A DNA stretch of 64,000 bases from an uncultured Gammaproteobacteria bacterium. GTDB lineage: Bacteria; Pseudomonadota; Gammaproteobacteria; PS1; Pseudothioglobaceae. A program made the translations under genes and the position numbers. The notes beneath the pieces were generated by a model. The model worked only from the letters and a program-made list of their open reading frames with translations, made no database searches and had not been told where the DNA came from. Positions 36,923-46,668 of the stretch are shown here, one piece after another; position 1 is the first letter of the stretch; the number at the start of each line of letters is the position of its first letter. The stretch spans positions 60,554-124,553 of the forward strand of contig CABWZI010000001.1 of assembly GCA_902509905.1 (NCBI GenBank), written 5' to 3'.

Positions 36923-36998
36923 GGTGGGCCTACTTGGACTTGAACCAAGGACCAATCGATTATGAGTCGACTGCTCTAACCAACTGAGCTATAGGCCC
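36922..36998 (-). tRNA. tRNA-Ile2 (anticodon CAT, lysidine-modified)
   Basis: A complete 77-base cloverleaf on the minus strand. The acceptor stem is GGGCCTA/TAGGCCC, the anticodon loop CTCATAA gives anticodon CAT, and the T arm is CTTGG/CCAAG. The CCA end is encoded. The CAT anticodon could be Met, but the anticodon stem and variable region (TCGAT-TGGTC) match E. coli Ile2 rather than elongator Met. Ile2 reads AUA after TilS converts C34 to lysidine; tilS is also in this window. It lies 10 bases after rpoD on the same strand, the same order as in pseudomonads. Confidence 0.9.
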
Positions 36999-37008
36999 GG
37001 GTAAAGAG

Positions 37009-38877
37009 CTATTCTAAAAAGCTTTGAAGCTTGTGTGCGCGAGAAGGGTGTCGCAATTTTCTAAGCGCTTTTGCTTCAATTTGTCTTATTCTTTCGCGTG
37101 TAACATCAAATTGTCTTCCGACTTCTTCGAGTGTATGATCAGTGCTCATATCGATTCCAAATCTCATCTTAAGAACTTTTGCTTCTCTAGGAGATAAATT
37201 TGCTAAAAGATCACCAGTTGTTTCTTTTAAACTTTCCCTGGTAGTAACTTCTACAGGTGAGGACAATTTTTCATCCTCAATAAAATCACCTATTGTAGAA
37301 TCTTCATCATCACCGACAGGATTCTCCATAGAAAGTGGCTCTTTTGCAATCTTTAGAATCTTATTAATTTTATATTCTGGCAATTCCATTTCAACAGAAA
37401 GTTCTTCAGGTGTAGCTTCTCTTCCAAATCTTTGCAATAATTGACGCCTCACTCTATTAAGCTTATTGATGGTTTCAATCATATGTACAGGTATTCTTAT
37501 AGTGCGAGCCTGATCAGCAATTGATCTTGTGATAGCTTGTCGAATCCACCAAGTTGCATATGTGGAAAACTTGTATCCACGGCGATACTCGAATTTGTCA
37601 ACTGCTTTCATGAGTCCAACATTACCTTCTTGGATAAGGTCTAAGAACTGCAAGCCACGATTCGCATACTTTTTAGCAATAGATATTACAAGTCTTAAGT
37701 TGGCTTCAATCATTTGACTCTTTGCATTTTTAGCTTTTCTATCACCCTGTCTAAGTTTTTTATTGATTTCTTTAAGTTCTCCAACCGTAATTTGCATCGC
37801 CTCTTGATTTTCTAACAGACTTTTTTGAGAATAGTAAATCTCATCTTTGCACTTTTCTAGAGATTTTAAAGTTGTTTTATCAATCTCTTTGCTTTTGAGC
37901 CAATCAAAGTTAGTTTCATTTCCAGGGAATAGTTTGTAAAAAAGCTCTGAGCTCATGCCTGCATCAAGACAAGCATTTCGAATCAAGTTTTCTTCTTTTT
38001 TAACTACAGAAACACGACTAGAAACAACATCCATCATTGTGCTAACAAGCTTTGGTGCAAGTCTTAACTCTGAAATACAGCCTGAGAACTTTTGTCTTGC
38101 CTTAACTGTCTTGGCATCAAGATAGCCATTCTTTTTGCAAGAATTGACGTAACTTTTATAAGATTTTTGTATTTTATCAAAGCGATCATAAACTTCACCT
38201 TCATCCGGTCCAGTATATTCTAACTCATCAAATTCATCTTCGTCTTCGTCCAGCTCATCCTCATCAGCATCTAGATTCATTGCCTCTAGTTTTGCATGTT
38301 TTTCATCAAGAAGCGCTTGTTTTTCAACAATCAATGCTTGTTTTTCTTCAAATTCTTCAGCATCACCTTGGTAACCAATAACCACATCAGTCATTTTACA
38401 TTTGCCCTCTTCAAGCCTTGTATAGGCCTTAAAGAAGTGATCTGCAATTTCTGGATAAAGTGATATTGCCTGCATTATTTGATAGACACCAGCTTCAATT
38501 TCTTTTGCGATTCTAACTTCATCACTTTGCTCTAATAGTTCAACAACCCCCATTTCACGCATATACATTCTTACCGGATCTGTTGTTCTTCCAAACTCTG
38601 AATCTAGTGCGGCGAGAGCAGCTACAGCAACTTCTGCTGAATTTGCTTCAGCTTTGCCACCTTGGTGCATAACCAAAGTGTCAGCATCTGGCGCCTCATC
38701 AGCTACCACAATGTCTAACTCCTCAAGAATAGTCACAATTGGCTCTACCTGCTCTGGAGTCAAGAGATCCTCAGGCAGAAGGTCATTAATTTCTGAATAG
38801 GTAAGGTAGCCTTGTTCTTTTCCAATGACGATAAGACTATTTAGGGCGGTTTTATGAGCTTCAGTAGTTGTCTTCAT
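37009..38877 (-). CDS. rpoD: RNA polymerase primary sigma factor RpoD (sigma-70)
   Basis: A 622-residue housekeeping sigma factor. Region 1.1 is at the N-terminus, an acidic non-conserved region lies near 195-225, region 2 has '[20 protein letters not shown]', '[19 protein letters not shown]' and '[13 protein letters not shown]', and region 4 ends with '[20 protein letters not shown]', the -35 recognition helix. Length is typical for gammaproteobacteria. The usual rpsU-dnaG-rpoD order is not seen: the upstream gene is prs, 88 bases away. tRNA-Ile2 follows directly downstream. Confidence 0.98.
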   Translation of the reverse strand: MKTTTEAHKTALNSLIVIGKEQGYLTYSEINDLLPEDLLTPEQVEPIVTILEELDIVVADEAPDADTLVMHQGGKAEANSAEVAVAALAALDSEFGRTTDPVRMYMREMGVVELLEQSDEVRIAKEIEAGVYQIMQAISLYPEIADHFFKAYTRLEEGKCKMTDVVIGYQGDAEEFEEKQALIVEKQALLDEKHAKLEAMNLDADEDELDEDEDEFDELEYTGPDEGEVYDRFDKIQKSYKSYVNSCKKNGYLDAKTVKARQKFSGCISELRLAPKLVSTMMDVVSSRVSVVKKEENLIRNACLDAGMSSELFYKLFPGNETNFDWLKSKEIDKTTLKSLEKCKDEIYYSQKSLLENQEAMQITVGELKEINKKLRQGDRKAKNAKSQMIEANLRLVISIAKKYANRGLQFLDLIQEGNVGLMKAVDKFEYRRGYKFSTYATWWIRQAITRSIADQARTIRIPVHMIETINKLNRVRRQLLQRFGREATPEELSVEMELPEYKINKILKIAKEPLSMENPVGDDEDSTIGDFIEDEKLSSPVEVTTRESLKETTGDLLANLSPREAKVLKMRFGIDMSTDHTLEEVGRQFDVTRERIRQIEAKALRKLRHPSRAHKLQSFLE

Positions 38878-38965
38878 AGTATTGTTTTTTAAAAACAGAG
38901 GTGGAATTATACCTAATTCATCAATTATTTTTTAGTCAATAATTGACTGTTGGAATAGCTTTGAT

Positions 38966-39928
38966 TTAGTTAGATTCAGCAAAAATTTTACTTATGGATT
39001 GTTCGTCGCTGATTCTTCGAATTACATCAGCAAGGGTTTTGGCAATGGATAATTGTCTAATTTTATCGCATTTATTTGCATTTCCATTCAAAGGGATAGT
39101 ATTTGTAATCACTAACTCATCAAGCTTTGAGTTGGAAATATTATCTATAGCGCCTCCAGAAAGGACTGCATGAGTAGCATAAGCAACAACTTTTTTAGCC
39201 CCTTTTTCTTTTAAAATCTCAGCTGCTTGACATAGTGTGCCAGCAGTATCAACCATATCATCAATCATAATGCATGTTCTTCCAGATACATCACCAATTA
39301 CATTCATAACCTTTACTAGATTAGGTTCTGGGCGCCTTTTATCTATGATTGCAAGATCAGCGTCATTAATTCTTTTTGCTGCAGCTCTGGCTCTTGCAAC
39401 TCCCCCAACATCCGGTGATACCACTACAACATCATCATATTCATGGTCTAGTATGTCCTGAACGAGAACGGGTTGAGCGTAAATGTTATCAATTGGTATA
39501 TTGAAGAAACCTTGGATTTGATCAGCGTGAAGATCCATTGTAAGAATTCTGTTTACCCCAGATGTTTCAATCATTTGAGCCACAAGCTTTGCTGTAATTG
39601 GAACTCTAGTTAGACGAGATCGCCTATCCTGTCTCGAATATCCAAGATAAGGAACAACAGCTGTTATTCTTCCTGCGGATGACCTTTTGAGTGCATCAAC
39701 CATGATGAGTAGCTCCATTAAGGTTTCTGCTGACGAAGGCCCACATGTAGGTTGAATAACAAAAACGTCACAACCACGGACATTGTCAAGAATTTCTACA
39801 TGAGATTCTCCATCACTAAATTGGCCAACAAAAGCCTTGCTTTGGCTTATATTCAGGTTTTCAATAATTTCAGAAGAGAGATCAGGATTTGCGTTACCGC
39901 TAAAGATTTTTATTCTATCTAAAGACAT
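38966..39928 (-). CDS. prs: Ribose-phosphate pyrophosphokinase (PRPP synthase)
   Basis: A 320-residue class I PRPP synthase. It has '[12 protein letters not shown]', '[20 protein letters not shown]', 'YSRQDRR', the metal and flexible-loop residues '[12 protein letters not shown]', and the PRPP-binding loop '[17 protein letters not shown]'. PRPP feeds trpD and nadC encoded in this window, among others. The order ispE-tRNA(Gln)-prs is widespread in gammaproteobacteria; here gpx is inserted between the tRNA and prs. Confidence 0.97.
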   Translation of the reverse strand: MSLDRIKIFSGNANPDLSSEIIENLNISQSKAFVGQFSDGESHVEILDNVRGCDVFVIQPTCGPSSAETLMELLIMVDALKRSSAGRITAVVPYLGYSRQDRRSRLTRVPITAKLVAQMIETSGVNRILTMDLHADQIQGFFNIPIDNIYAQPVLVQDILDHEYDDVVVVSPDVGGVARARAAAKRINDADLAIIDKRRPEPNLVKVMNVIGDVSGRTCIMIDDMVDTAGTLCQAAEILKEKGAKKVVAYATHAVLSGGAIDNISNSKLDELVITNTIPLNGNANKCDKIRQLSIAKTLADVIRRISDEQSISKIFAESN

Positions 39929-40022
39929 CTACTTAGATTCTTATGGTTGATTGCATAATTATACAAAGAAATCATACGATTGAATCAAGTAGTTTAGCTA
40001 GTAAGTATTTTTTTTATTTTAT

Positions 40023-40496
40023 TTAGATAAGTTCGTCGATAAATGGCTTTATTTCATCAGGCTCAACTGTTGCACTAAAGCGTTTAAAAGGGACCCCGTT
40101 CCGATCAATTAGAAACTTTGTAAAATTCCATTTGATGCTATCATTTAGTTTACCTTTAAGCTCAGATTTAAGGTATTTGAAAGCTGGATGAGCGTTTGAG
40201 CCGTTGACATCAATTTTTTCAGACAACTCAAAGCTAACACCATAGTTAGATTCACAAAATTTTTTTATTTCATCTGCTGTTCCTGGCTCTTGCTTTCCAA
40301 ATTGATTGCAAGGGAATCCAATAATTTCAAGACCGGCATCCTTATATTCTTGATATAGTCCTTCCAAGCCTTTGTAATGATAAGTTAAACCACAATTGCT
40401 AGCAGTATTTACAATTAAAACAACTTTGCCCTCAAAGTTTTTAAATGAAACATCTTTTCCATCAATATTTTTAAAATTAAACTGATATATGCTCAT
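40023..40496 (-). CDS. Glutathione peroxidase family protein (Cys type)
   Basis: A 158-residue thiol peroxidase of the GPx family. The peroxidatic Cys is in 'NTASNCGLT' (about residue 37), with 'GFPCNQFGKQEPG' and 'KWNFTKFLIDRNG' providing Gln and Trp of the active site. The Cys codon is normal and no selenocysteine is involved. I take the ATG at 40496, where homologues begin; an in-frame ATG at 40538 would add 14 residues. The second Cys in 'FPCNQ' is typical of enzymes that use thioredoxin. Confidence 0.9.
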   Translation of the reverse strand: MSIYQFNFKNIDGKDVSFKNFEGKVVLIVNTASNCGLTYHYKGLEGLYQEYKDAGLEIIGFPCNQFGKQEPGTADEIKKFCESNYGVSFELSEKIDVNGSNAHPAFKYLKSELKGKLNDSIKWNFTKFLIDRNGVPFKRFSATVEPDEIKPFIDELI

Positions 40497-40535
40497 TTCT
40501 AGATGTGCTTTTTTAGTAAAAAATACAATTGTACT

Positions 40536-40557
40536 CACTTCAAATGAATTTGAAGTG
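40536..40557. repeat. 10-bp inverted repeat between tRNA-Gln and gpx
   Basis: CACTTCAAAT (40536-40545) and ATTTGAAGTG (40548-40557) are a perfect inverted repeat with a 2-base centre, 40 bases upstream of the gpx start. No run of T follows closely on the minus strand, so it looks more like an operator or processing stem than a terminator. A TACAAT (minus strand) lies just downstream. Confidence 0.5.
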
Positions 40558-40598
40558 TTTAGTTGATGAAGATGAGCTATTAACTGACAGCAAAAATT

Positions 40599-40673
40599 TG
40601 GCTGGGATGGCAGGATTCGAACCTGCGAATGACGGGATCAAAACCCGTTGCCTTACCGCTTGGCGACATCCCA
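40599..40673 (-). tRNA. tRNA-Gln (anticodon TTG)
   Basis: A 75-base cloverleaf on the minus strand with encoded CCA. The acceptor stem is TGGGATG/CATCCCA, the anticodon arm is ACGGG-TTTTGAT-CCCGT with anticodon TTG, and the T arm is GCAGG-TTCGAAT-CCTGC. The 5' 21 bases double as the last six codons and stop of ispE. No promoter of its own is evident, so it is probably processed from the ispE transcript. Confidence 0.97.
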
Positions 40674-41504
40674 ATTGTATAGCGGTGATTTATCAATCGC
40701 TTTCGCGACAAAACCAACCCACTTTGATGGCAATTCTTTGTTTGCTATCAATGCATCACTTTCATTTTCAAATGCTACGAAAACACACGAGCCGCTTCCT
40801 GTCATTCTTGCTTCATCAACATGCTTTCTAGTTGAATTCAGATACATCAAAGCATCTTTTATCTCACTTTCCAAGTCAATTGCAGCATCCAAACAGTCGT
40901 TATGTGGATTTGAAACTAATGAAAAATCGGTTATTTTCCTTTGTAGCGGTGACATTGTCAATGCTTTATGGCTGAATATTTCGCGTGTAGAGATTTGTTT
41001 ATTGATTGAAACAACCAGATAGTAGTATTCTGGCAAATTTAATGGAGTAAGAATTTCACCAATTCCTTCTGCCCATGAGCTTCTTCCTTCAATAAAAATA
41101 GGAACATCTGCCCCAATATCTTTTCCTATTGAGATCAGCTCTGTATTTGTTAATTTTAGATTCCAAAGTTTATTGAGAGTAACAAGAGTGGTTGCAGCAT
41201 TTGAACTCCCTCCACCAAGTCCCCCACCCGTAGGAATCCTTTTTATAATTTTTATATCCACTCCAAAATTTGTTGCACTATATTGTTTTAACTTTTTAGC
41301 GCTTTTAATCATTAAGTCATCACTGATAAGAATATCTTCGTTGCCTGAGGTGCGGTTTATTTTTCCATCATTTCTTAAACTAAAATCTATCTCATCATAA
41401 AAATCTAATAGCTGAAAAATGGTCTGTAAGTTGTGATACCCATCATCTCGTTTTGAGGTGATATGTAAGAATAAATTAATTTTTGCTGGCGAAAGGTAAG
41501 TCAA
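40653..41504 (-). CDS. ispE: 4-diphosphocytidyl-2-C-methyl-D-erythritol kinase
   Basis: A 283-residue GHMP kinase of the non-mevalonate isoprenoid pathway. It has 'SPAKINLFLHITSKRDDGYH' at the N-terminus, the ATP loop 'PTGGGLGGGSSNAATTL' (about 94-110) and the C-terminal 'RMTGSGSCVFV'. The last codons (WDVAKR and stop TAA) lie inside the downstream tRNA-Gln gene on the same strand, a 21-base overlap. The protein core ends before this tail, so the overlap probably costs little. It follows orn by 1 base. Confidence 0.95.
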   Translation of the reverse strand: MTYLSPAKINLFLHITSKRDDGYHNLQTIFQLLDFYDEIDFSLRNDGKINRTSGNEDILISDDLMIKSAKKLKQYSATNFGVDIKIIKRIPTGGGLGGGSSNAATTLVTLNKLWNLKLTNTELISIGKDIGADVPIFIEGRSSWAEGIGEILTPLNLPEYYYLVVSINKQISTREIFSHKALTMSPLQRKITDFSLVSNPHNDCLDAAIDLESEIKDALMYLNSTRKHVDEARMTGSGSCVFVAFENESDALIANKELPSKWVGFVAKAIDKSPLYNWDVAKR

Positions 41505-41505
41505 T

Positions 41506-42048
41506 TTATGCTTTTATAAAGTGCTCTCTATAATGCTTCAATTCATCAATGGAGTCATAGATATCTGACAAAGCTAAGTGCCTAGATTTTTTGAATGAGG
41601 TATTGATGATTTCTGGTTTCCAGCGATCAGCCAGTTCTTTTAGTGTTGAGACATCGATATGCCGGTAATGAAAAAACTTTTCAAGGGTAGGCATATAGTT
41701 ATACAAAAATCTTCTGTCTTGACAAATTGAATTGCCGCACATAGGAGAAGCTCCCGAATCAACGTATTGAGAGAGAAAATTAAGTGTTTGAGATTCTGCT
41801 TGAGCGACCGAAATTGAACTTTCTTTAACTCTTTGCACTAATCCAGAGCGATTATGTTGATTTGTATTCCAATCATCCATACCATCTAGTAATTCAGTTT
41901 TTTGGTTAATAGCCAAAGATGGACCCTCACCAATAACATTCAGATTGGCATCCGTCACAACAGTTGCAATTTCAATGATGACGTCACTCTCGGGAATTAG
42001 CCCTGTCATTTCAAGATCTATCCAGATTAGATTTGTTTTTTTATTCAT
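41506..42048 (-). CDS. orn: Oligoribonuclease
   Basis: A 180-residue 3'-5' exonuclease that degrades short RNA oligonucleotides and pGpG. DEDDh residues are visible: 'WIDLEMTGL' (Asp and Glu near residues 11 and 13), '[11 protein letters not shown]' and '[16 protein letters not shown]'. Length matches E. coli Orn. It overlaps trpD by 4 bases (ATGA), so the two are translationally coupled, and is followed at once by ispE. Confidence 0.96.
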   Translation of the reverse strand: MNKKTNLIWIDLEMTGLIPESDVIIEIATVVTDANLNVIGEGPSLAINQKTELLDGMDDWNTNQHNRSGLVQRVKESSISVAQAESQTLNFLSQYVDSGASPMCGNSICQDRRFLYNYMPTLEKFFHYRHIDVSTLKELADRWKPEIINTSFKKSRHLALSDIYDSIDELKHYREHFIKA

Positions 42049-43067
42049 TGTTGCTTATTACTTGCATGAATGTATGCATCAAGCTTATCTTGCGCAGAAC
42101 CGTCTGATAATATTTGATTAGCATTTATGATGCCCTCATCTAATGAGTTTACTAGGCCACTCACGTAAATTGCAGCTCCAGCATTTAATGCAATAATATC
42201 TCTAGCTAAACCTTTCTTTCCAGAAAATGCTTCATGAATCAAAGCAAGAGATTGCTCAGCATTGTCAGCTTTAATTGAATCTAGGCTTCCTTCTTCTAGC
42301 CCAAAATCATGAGGATGGACATCATAAGTTGAAATTTTATTATCTTTTAGTTCTGCCACATAAGTTTTGTTGGCAATGGAGAACTCATCAAGACCATCTT
42401 CGGAGTGGACCACCATAACATGTCGCGAATTGAGACCCTTTAAAACATTAGCAATCGGCTCAACTAAATTTCTATCAAAAACGCCCATAATTTGGTTTGG
42501 TGCTTTGGCTGGATTTGTCAAAGGACCCAATACGTTAAAAATTGTTCTTATTGCGAGCTCTTTACGAGGCCCAATTGCATGTTTCATAGCGCTATGATGA
42601 GCTGGTGCAAACATAAAACCCACCCCAATCTCCTCAATACACTGACTAATCAATTCTGGATTTAAATTGAGATTGATACCAGCAGCTTCCAGTACATCTG
42701 CACTTCCAGATTTTGAGGATATTGAACGATTTCCATGCTTTGCAACTTTTCCACCAGCTGCTGCGACTACAAAAGCTGAAGCTGTTGAGATATTAAAAAG
42801 ACCGAGCCCATCTCCTCCTGTGCCACAGGTGTCAACCAAGTACTCATCGCTGCTTAATTTGACTGATGTGGCAAGATCTCGCATTACTTTTGCGCTTGCA
42901 GTAATTTCCTCAATTGTCTCACCCTTCATTGAAAGGCCAACAAGAAATGCGCCGATCTGAGCATCAGTAGTTTGTCCTGTCATGATGCTATTCATGACGT
43001 CATGCATCTCACTTTCATTCAAGTTTTGTCTTGAAATAACCGCTTTGATTGCCTCATTTATATTCAT
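42045..43067 (-). CDS. trpD: Anthranilate phosphoribosyltransferase
   Basis: A 340-residue enzyme of tryptophan synthesis that transfers the phosphoribosyl group of PRPP to anthranilate. '[22 protein letters not shown]' (about 81-102) binds PRPP, '[19 protein letters not shown]' follows, and 'PLTNPA' and '[12 protein letters not shown]' complete the signature. No other trp genes are nearby. It is coupled to orn and lies 2 bases after pepP. Confidence 0.96.
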   Translation of the reverse strand: MNINEAIKAVISRQNLNESEMHDVMNSIMTGQTTDAQIGAFLVGLSMKGETIEEITASAKVMRDLATSVKLSSDEYLVDTCGTGGDGLGLFNISTASAFVVAAAGGKVAKHGNRSISSKSGSADVLEAAGINLNLNPELISQCIEEIGVGFMFAPAHHSAMKHAIGPRKELAIRTIFNVLGPLTNPAKAPNQIMGVFDRNLVEPIANVLKGLNSRHVMVVHSEDGLDEFSIANKTYVAELKDNKISTYDVHPHDFGLEEGSLDSIKADNAEQSLALIHEAFSGKKGLARDIIALNAGAAIYVSGLVNSLDEGIINANQILSDGSAQDKLDAYIHASNKQQ

Positions 43068-43069
43068 AA

Positions 43070-44320
43070 CTATTGCCGACTCATTAATTGTTCAATTTCA
43101 TTAATCTCTTTAGCTGCTTTTTGGGAGAGAACATGGTTTCCTTTATCAGTCACTAGAACATCGTCTTCTATTCTGACTCCTATGCCCCAGTATTTAGGGT
43201 CAATTTTATCATCCCTTCGGATATAAATTCCAGGCTCAACAGTTGTTACCATACCACTTTTAAACTCACGGAACTCTCCATTAACTAATTTACTGCCTAC
43301 GTCATGTACATCTAGTCCGAGCCAGTGCCCAGTGTTGTGCATATAAAATTTAGTTAAATCCTCAGGCGATTTCATAATTCCTAGCTTGATAAGGCCATCC
43401 GTTATTATTTGACAGGCAGTCTCATGCGGCTTATTGGAGCTGACTCCAGGCCTAATAGATTGAATAGCAGATTTTTGCGCACTCAAAACAAGATCATATA
43501 TCTCTCTTTGAGCATCATTAAACTTTCCATTAATCGGAAAAGTTCTCGTAATATCTGAGGCATAGCCATTAATCTCGCAACCTGCATCAATCAAAAGTAG
43601 ATCCCCATTTTTCAGCTCTTTATTGTTTTCAGTGTAATGCAAAATGCATGCATTTTCTCCACTTGCAACGATTGGAGGGTAGGAGTGTTCAGAGTTGCCA
43701 TTCCTAAAATGTGAGTCAAACACAGAGGCAATATTATGCTCAAAAAGTCCAGGTATAGACTCTTTCATTGCATTTATGTGGGCTTCAGATGCTAGGTCTG
43801 CTGCATCCTGCATGTTTTTTATTTCTTCCTTGTCTTTTATAAGTCGCATTTCTGAAACAAAAGGGTTTAAGGGTTTTAGCCTACTTTCAAAAAGAGAATG
43901 AATGCGTTTATTATGAATATTTGTGCTGGAATGGTCTTTCCAGCCACTACCTCCCGGTGCATCATAATAAATGGCAGAGCCTTTTTTAGTGAAAGAGTCA
44001 ATATGATCAAAAAAAGTATCGATGTCATATGCCTGATTCACTAACAAAATTTCTGGTGCAAGTTCAGCTCCTAGTCTGATTCCATTCCAAATCTCTTTGG
44101 TCTCGTCCTTAGGTCTTAAGAACATGACATAGCTATCTTTGCTAAATACAGCTATTGCATCAGGCTCTATAAAACCAGTTAGATACCAAAAATTACTATC
44201 TGGACGAAATGGATAAGTCACATCACTGTTTCTTTTTTGTTCGCTATTGGTTGATACAATGACCACTGCATCATGACCCAACATGCTTAACAACTCCTCT
44301 CTTCTTTTTTGATGTATCAT
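43070..44320 (-). CDS. pepP: Xaa-Pro aminopeptidase (M24B)
   Basis: A 416-residue metalloaminopeptidase that removes residues before proline. The creatinase-like N-terminal domain includes 'DVTYPFRPDSNFWYLTGF'. The C-terminal pita-bread fold has the metal ligands in 'LLIDAGCEINGYASDITRTFP', 'MHNTGHWLGLDVHDVG', 'TTVEPGIYI' and 'IGVRIEDDVLV'. I take the ATG at 44320, which matches homologues; the frame is open to 44398. Contrast with the creatinase at 4442-5647, which shares the fold but not these ligands. Confidence 0.93.
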   Translation of the reverse strand: MIHQKRREELLSMLGHDAVVIVSTNSEQKRNSDVTYPFRPDSNFWYLTGFIEPDAIAVFSKDSYVMFLRPKDETKEIWNGIRLGAELAPEILLVNQAYDIDTFFDHIDSFTKKGSAIYYDAPGGSGWKDHSSTNIHNKRIHSLFESRLKPLNPFVSEMRLIKDKEEIKNMQDAADLASEAHINAMKESIPGLFEHNIASVFDSHFRNGNSEHSYPPIVASGENACILHYTENNKELKNGDLLLIDAGCEINGYASDITRTFPINGKFNDAQREIYDLVLSAQKSAIQSIRPGVSSNKPHETACQIITDGLIKLGIMKSPEDLTKFYMHNTGHWLGLDVHDVGSKLVNGEFREFKSGMVTTVEPGIYIRRDDKIDPKYWGIGVRIEDDVLVTDKGNHVLSQKAAKEINEIEQLMSRQ

Positions 44321-44367
44321 TTTATTTGGTGTATTAATTCTTAGATATACAACGCAAGAAAGATACC

Positions 44368-45084
44368 ATGAAAACGATACGACTTTACCAAAATACACCT
44401 TTTACTGAGGGTAAAACAGCTGAATTAAATAGTGATAATAGTCACCATTTAAACAAGGTTTTACGTTTTCCAGTCGGCAAAAATATTACAGTATTTAACG
44501 GTGACGGTTTTGATTACAAAGCGTTAGTTCAAGATGCCAAAAAAACAACCAGCCTTAAAATCATTTCTAAAGCAAGAAACAATTCAGAATCAACATTAGA
44601 TTTAACTCTCGCTCAGGGGATTGCAAAAGGTGAAAAAATGGATTTTTTGATCCAAAAAGCAGTGGAATTGGGAGTCACAAGAATAATACCAATGAAATTA
44701 GAGCGTTGCGTTGTTCGACTAAGAGATGAAAAAGTTCAAAAAAAAATTGATCATTGGCAAAAAATTGCTAACCATGCCTGTGAACAGTCAGGTCGTTCAG
44801 TCATTGTCAGCGTGTCTGATCCAGTTTCGCTCGAAGGGTTATTAGAAGAGAAGGGCCACAATGGCTTTATTTTGCACCACCGAGCAGAAATCAGCCTCAG
44901 TCAAGTGCAGGAAACTTCAAATGCAACTATATTGATTGGGCCAGAAGGAGGTTTGACCGAAAAAGAAGTTAGTGATTCTGAGTTTGCGGGATATCAGTCA
45001 GTCCATATTGGAAAGAGGGTTTTGAGAACAGAAACTGCTTCTCTAGCAGCGATTGCTAACATGCAGTTATTATGGGGGAGCTAA
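44368..45084 (+). CDS. rsmE: 16S rRNA (uracil-1498-N3)-methyltransferase
   Basis: A 238-residue SPOUT methyltransferase acting on 16S rRNA U1498. 'NSDNSHHLNKVLRFPVG' is the N-terminal PUA-like part, 'QGIAKGEKMDFLIQKAVELGV' starts the catalytic part, and the SAM knot shows 'LIGPEGGLTEKE' and 'LRTETASLAAIANMQL'. It is divergent from pepP with a 47-base gap and convergent with proC. Confidence 0.95.
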   Translation: MKTIRLYQNTPFTEGKTAELNSDNSHHLNKVLRFPVGKNITVFNGDGFDYKALVQDAKKTTSLKIISKARNNSESTLDLTLAQGIAKGEKMDFLIQKAVELGVTRIIPMKLERCVVRLRDEKVQKKIDHWQKIANHACEQSGRSVIVSVSDPVSLEGLLEEKGHNGFILHHRAEISLSQVQETSNATILIGPEGGLTEKEVSDSEFAGYQSVHIGKRVLRTETASLAAIANMQLLWGS

Positions 45085-45102
45085 AAGGAAATAAAGAAAG
45101 TC

Positions 45103-45933
45103 CTAGTCAATGTTGCCTAGTTCTTGACTGAGCTCCCGTGCACGGTCGTAGGCAGCTCTTGTTGCAGCTGCAACAATTCCTTCAAAGTTCTGATCTTGAA
45201 AGGTTTCGATTGCTGATTGCGTAGTTCCATTTGGTGATGTAACTTCCGCACGAAGTGTGCGCGAGTCTTTGCCAGAGTTAGTCGCCATGATGCTTGCACC
45301 TAGACTGGTTTTGATACTCAAAGCATCAGCTGTATCTTCATCTAGACCCAGGGCCATAGCGGCCTGCTTCATGGACTGCATCATTAAGAAAAAATAAGCG
45401 GGTCCACTGCCTGAAATCGCTGTAATTGCATCCAAGAGGTTTTCCTCATTGACCCAAAAACATTCTCCCACAGCAGATAACAACAAGTTTACTGATTCTT
45501 TTTGGATATCATTGACGAGTTCGTTCGCATAAAGACCTGTGACTCCAGACTGAAAAAGAGCAGGCGTGTTAGGCATTGTTCTAACGAGTGCAAAGTCACC
45601 GCCAAGCCATCGATTAATATCTTTACTTTTGATGCCAGCTACAATTGAGACAAAGAGTTGATCTGATGAGGCTTTATTTTTAAGCTCATGGCAAACCACA
45701 GAGAGCACTTGAGGTTTAACAGCAAAAACGACAATATCACTATTAGTTAACAATGAGACATTGTCAGGTTGGACAGTCACTCCTAGTTCAGAGCTGCGTT
45801 TTTCTAGAAGCTCAGGATTGGCGTCACTAACATTAATATTCTTGGCTTCAAAACTATCACTCAATAGCCCCTTAATAAGAGCATAGGCCATATTGCCAGC
45901 GCCAATAAATCCGATGACTGTTTTGTTTTCCAT
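45103..45933 (-). CDS. proC: Pyrroline-5-carboxylate reductase
   Basis: A 276-residue NAD(P)H-dependent enzyme, the last step of proline synthesis. 'IGFIGAGNMAYALIKGL' is the cofactor motif, 'FAVKPQVL' follows, 'RTMPNTPALFQSGVTGLYAN' and 'AISGSGPAYFFLMMQSM' are the substrate-site signatures, and 'LRAEVTSPNGTTQSAIETF' is the C-terminal helical motif. It is divergent from gph with a 66-base gap. Confidence 0.96.
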   Translation of the reverse strand: MENKTVIGFIGAGNMAYALIKGLLSDSFEAKNINVSDANPELLEKRSSELGVTVQPDNVSLLTNSDIVVFAVKPQVLSVVCHELKNKASSDQLFVSIVAGIKSKDINRWLGGDFALVRTMPNTPALFQSGVTGLYANELVNDIQKESVNLLLSAVGECFWVNEENLLDAITAISGSGPAYFFLMMQSMKQAAMALGLDEDTADALSIKTSLGASIMATNSGKDSRTLRAEVTSPNGTTQSAIETFQDQNFEGIVAAATRAAYDRARELSQELGNID

Positions 45934-45999
45934 ATAAAATATCTTTGTTTTCAGTGCTTAATTCAATTCTACCAAAGTTGCAATAAATATAGAACATTA

Positions 46000-46668
46000 A
46001 TGACAATATTTCAGCCAAAACTAGTAATGATTGATGTCGACGGAACTTTGGTCGATAGCGTCCCTGATTTGGCTTATTGTGTTGATCAGATGATGGTCGC
46101 TCTGAATATGCCATTAAGAGGAGAAGATACAGTTAGGCGTTGGGTTGGAAATGGCGTCCCTAAGTTGGTGGAAAGGGCTTTGACAGGTGAATTGGATGGC
46201 TCTCCAAGTAAAGCGGCGTTCGACAAAGCTTATCCAATTTTTTTAGATTTGTACGCCCAAAATTCATCCGTTAGGTCCACTCTTTACGAAGGCGTAATAG
46301 AAGGCTTAGAGTATTTAAAATCTAAGGACTACCTTTTAGGTTGCGTTACAAATAAAGCCGAGCAGTTTACTCATCCATTGCTTAAATCTTTAGGGATTTT
46401 TGACTATTTTGGGGTAGTTATTTCAGGTGACACGTTAGAAAGAAAGAAGCCAGACCCAATGCCACTGATTCATAGCGCTGACTTTTTTAATGTTAAGCCC
46501 AACGAATGCCTAATGCTGGGAGACTCAATAAGCGACGTGAAGGCTGCTAGAGCAGCAAATTTTCAGATTATTTGCATGTCATATGGCTACAATCATGGCA
46601 ACAATATCGCTGATGAAAATCCTGACCTCGTAATCGATTCAATGAAGCAATTGCGAGACTACCTATAG
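46000..46668 (+). CDS. gph: Phosphoglycolate phosphatase
   Basis: A 222-residue HAD phosphatase. 'MIDVDGTLVDSVPDL' holds the nucleophilic and acid/base aspartates (about residues 11 and 13), 'CVTNKAEQF' is motif II, 'KKPDPMPL' motif III and 'MLGDSISDVKAARAA' motif IV. The 'DSVPDLA' and 'RRWVGNGVPKLVERAL' segments are characteristic of Gph, which removes 2-phosphoglycolate from oxidative DNA repair or other sources. Its stop overlaps the bioA start by one base (TAGTG). Confidence 0.9.
   Translation: MTIFQPKLVMIDVDGTLVDSVPDLAYCVDQMMVALNMPLRGEDTVRRWVGNGVPKLVERALTGELDGSPSKAAFDKAYPIFLDLYAQNSSVRSTLYEGVIEGLEYLKSKDYLLGCVTNKAEQFTHPLLKSLGIFDYFGVVISGDTLERKKPDPMPLIHSADFFNVKPNECLMLGDSISDVKAARAANFQIICMSYGYNHGNNIADENPDLVIDSMKQLRDYL

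Noticed and set aside
40023..40496. Possible selenocysteine in the glutathione peroxidase
   Set aside because: The active-site codon encodes Cys (NTASNCGLT) and no in-frame TGA is present.
40529..40831. Open frame with MAGFEPANDGIKT across tRNA-Gln
   Set aside because: It is a translation of the antisense of the tRNA and of ispE, a common false prediction; the tRNA fold and IspE motifs are decisive.
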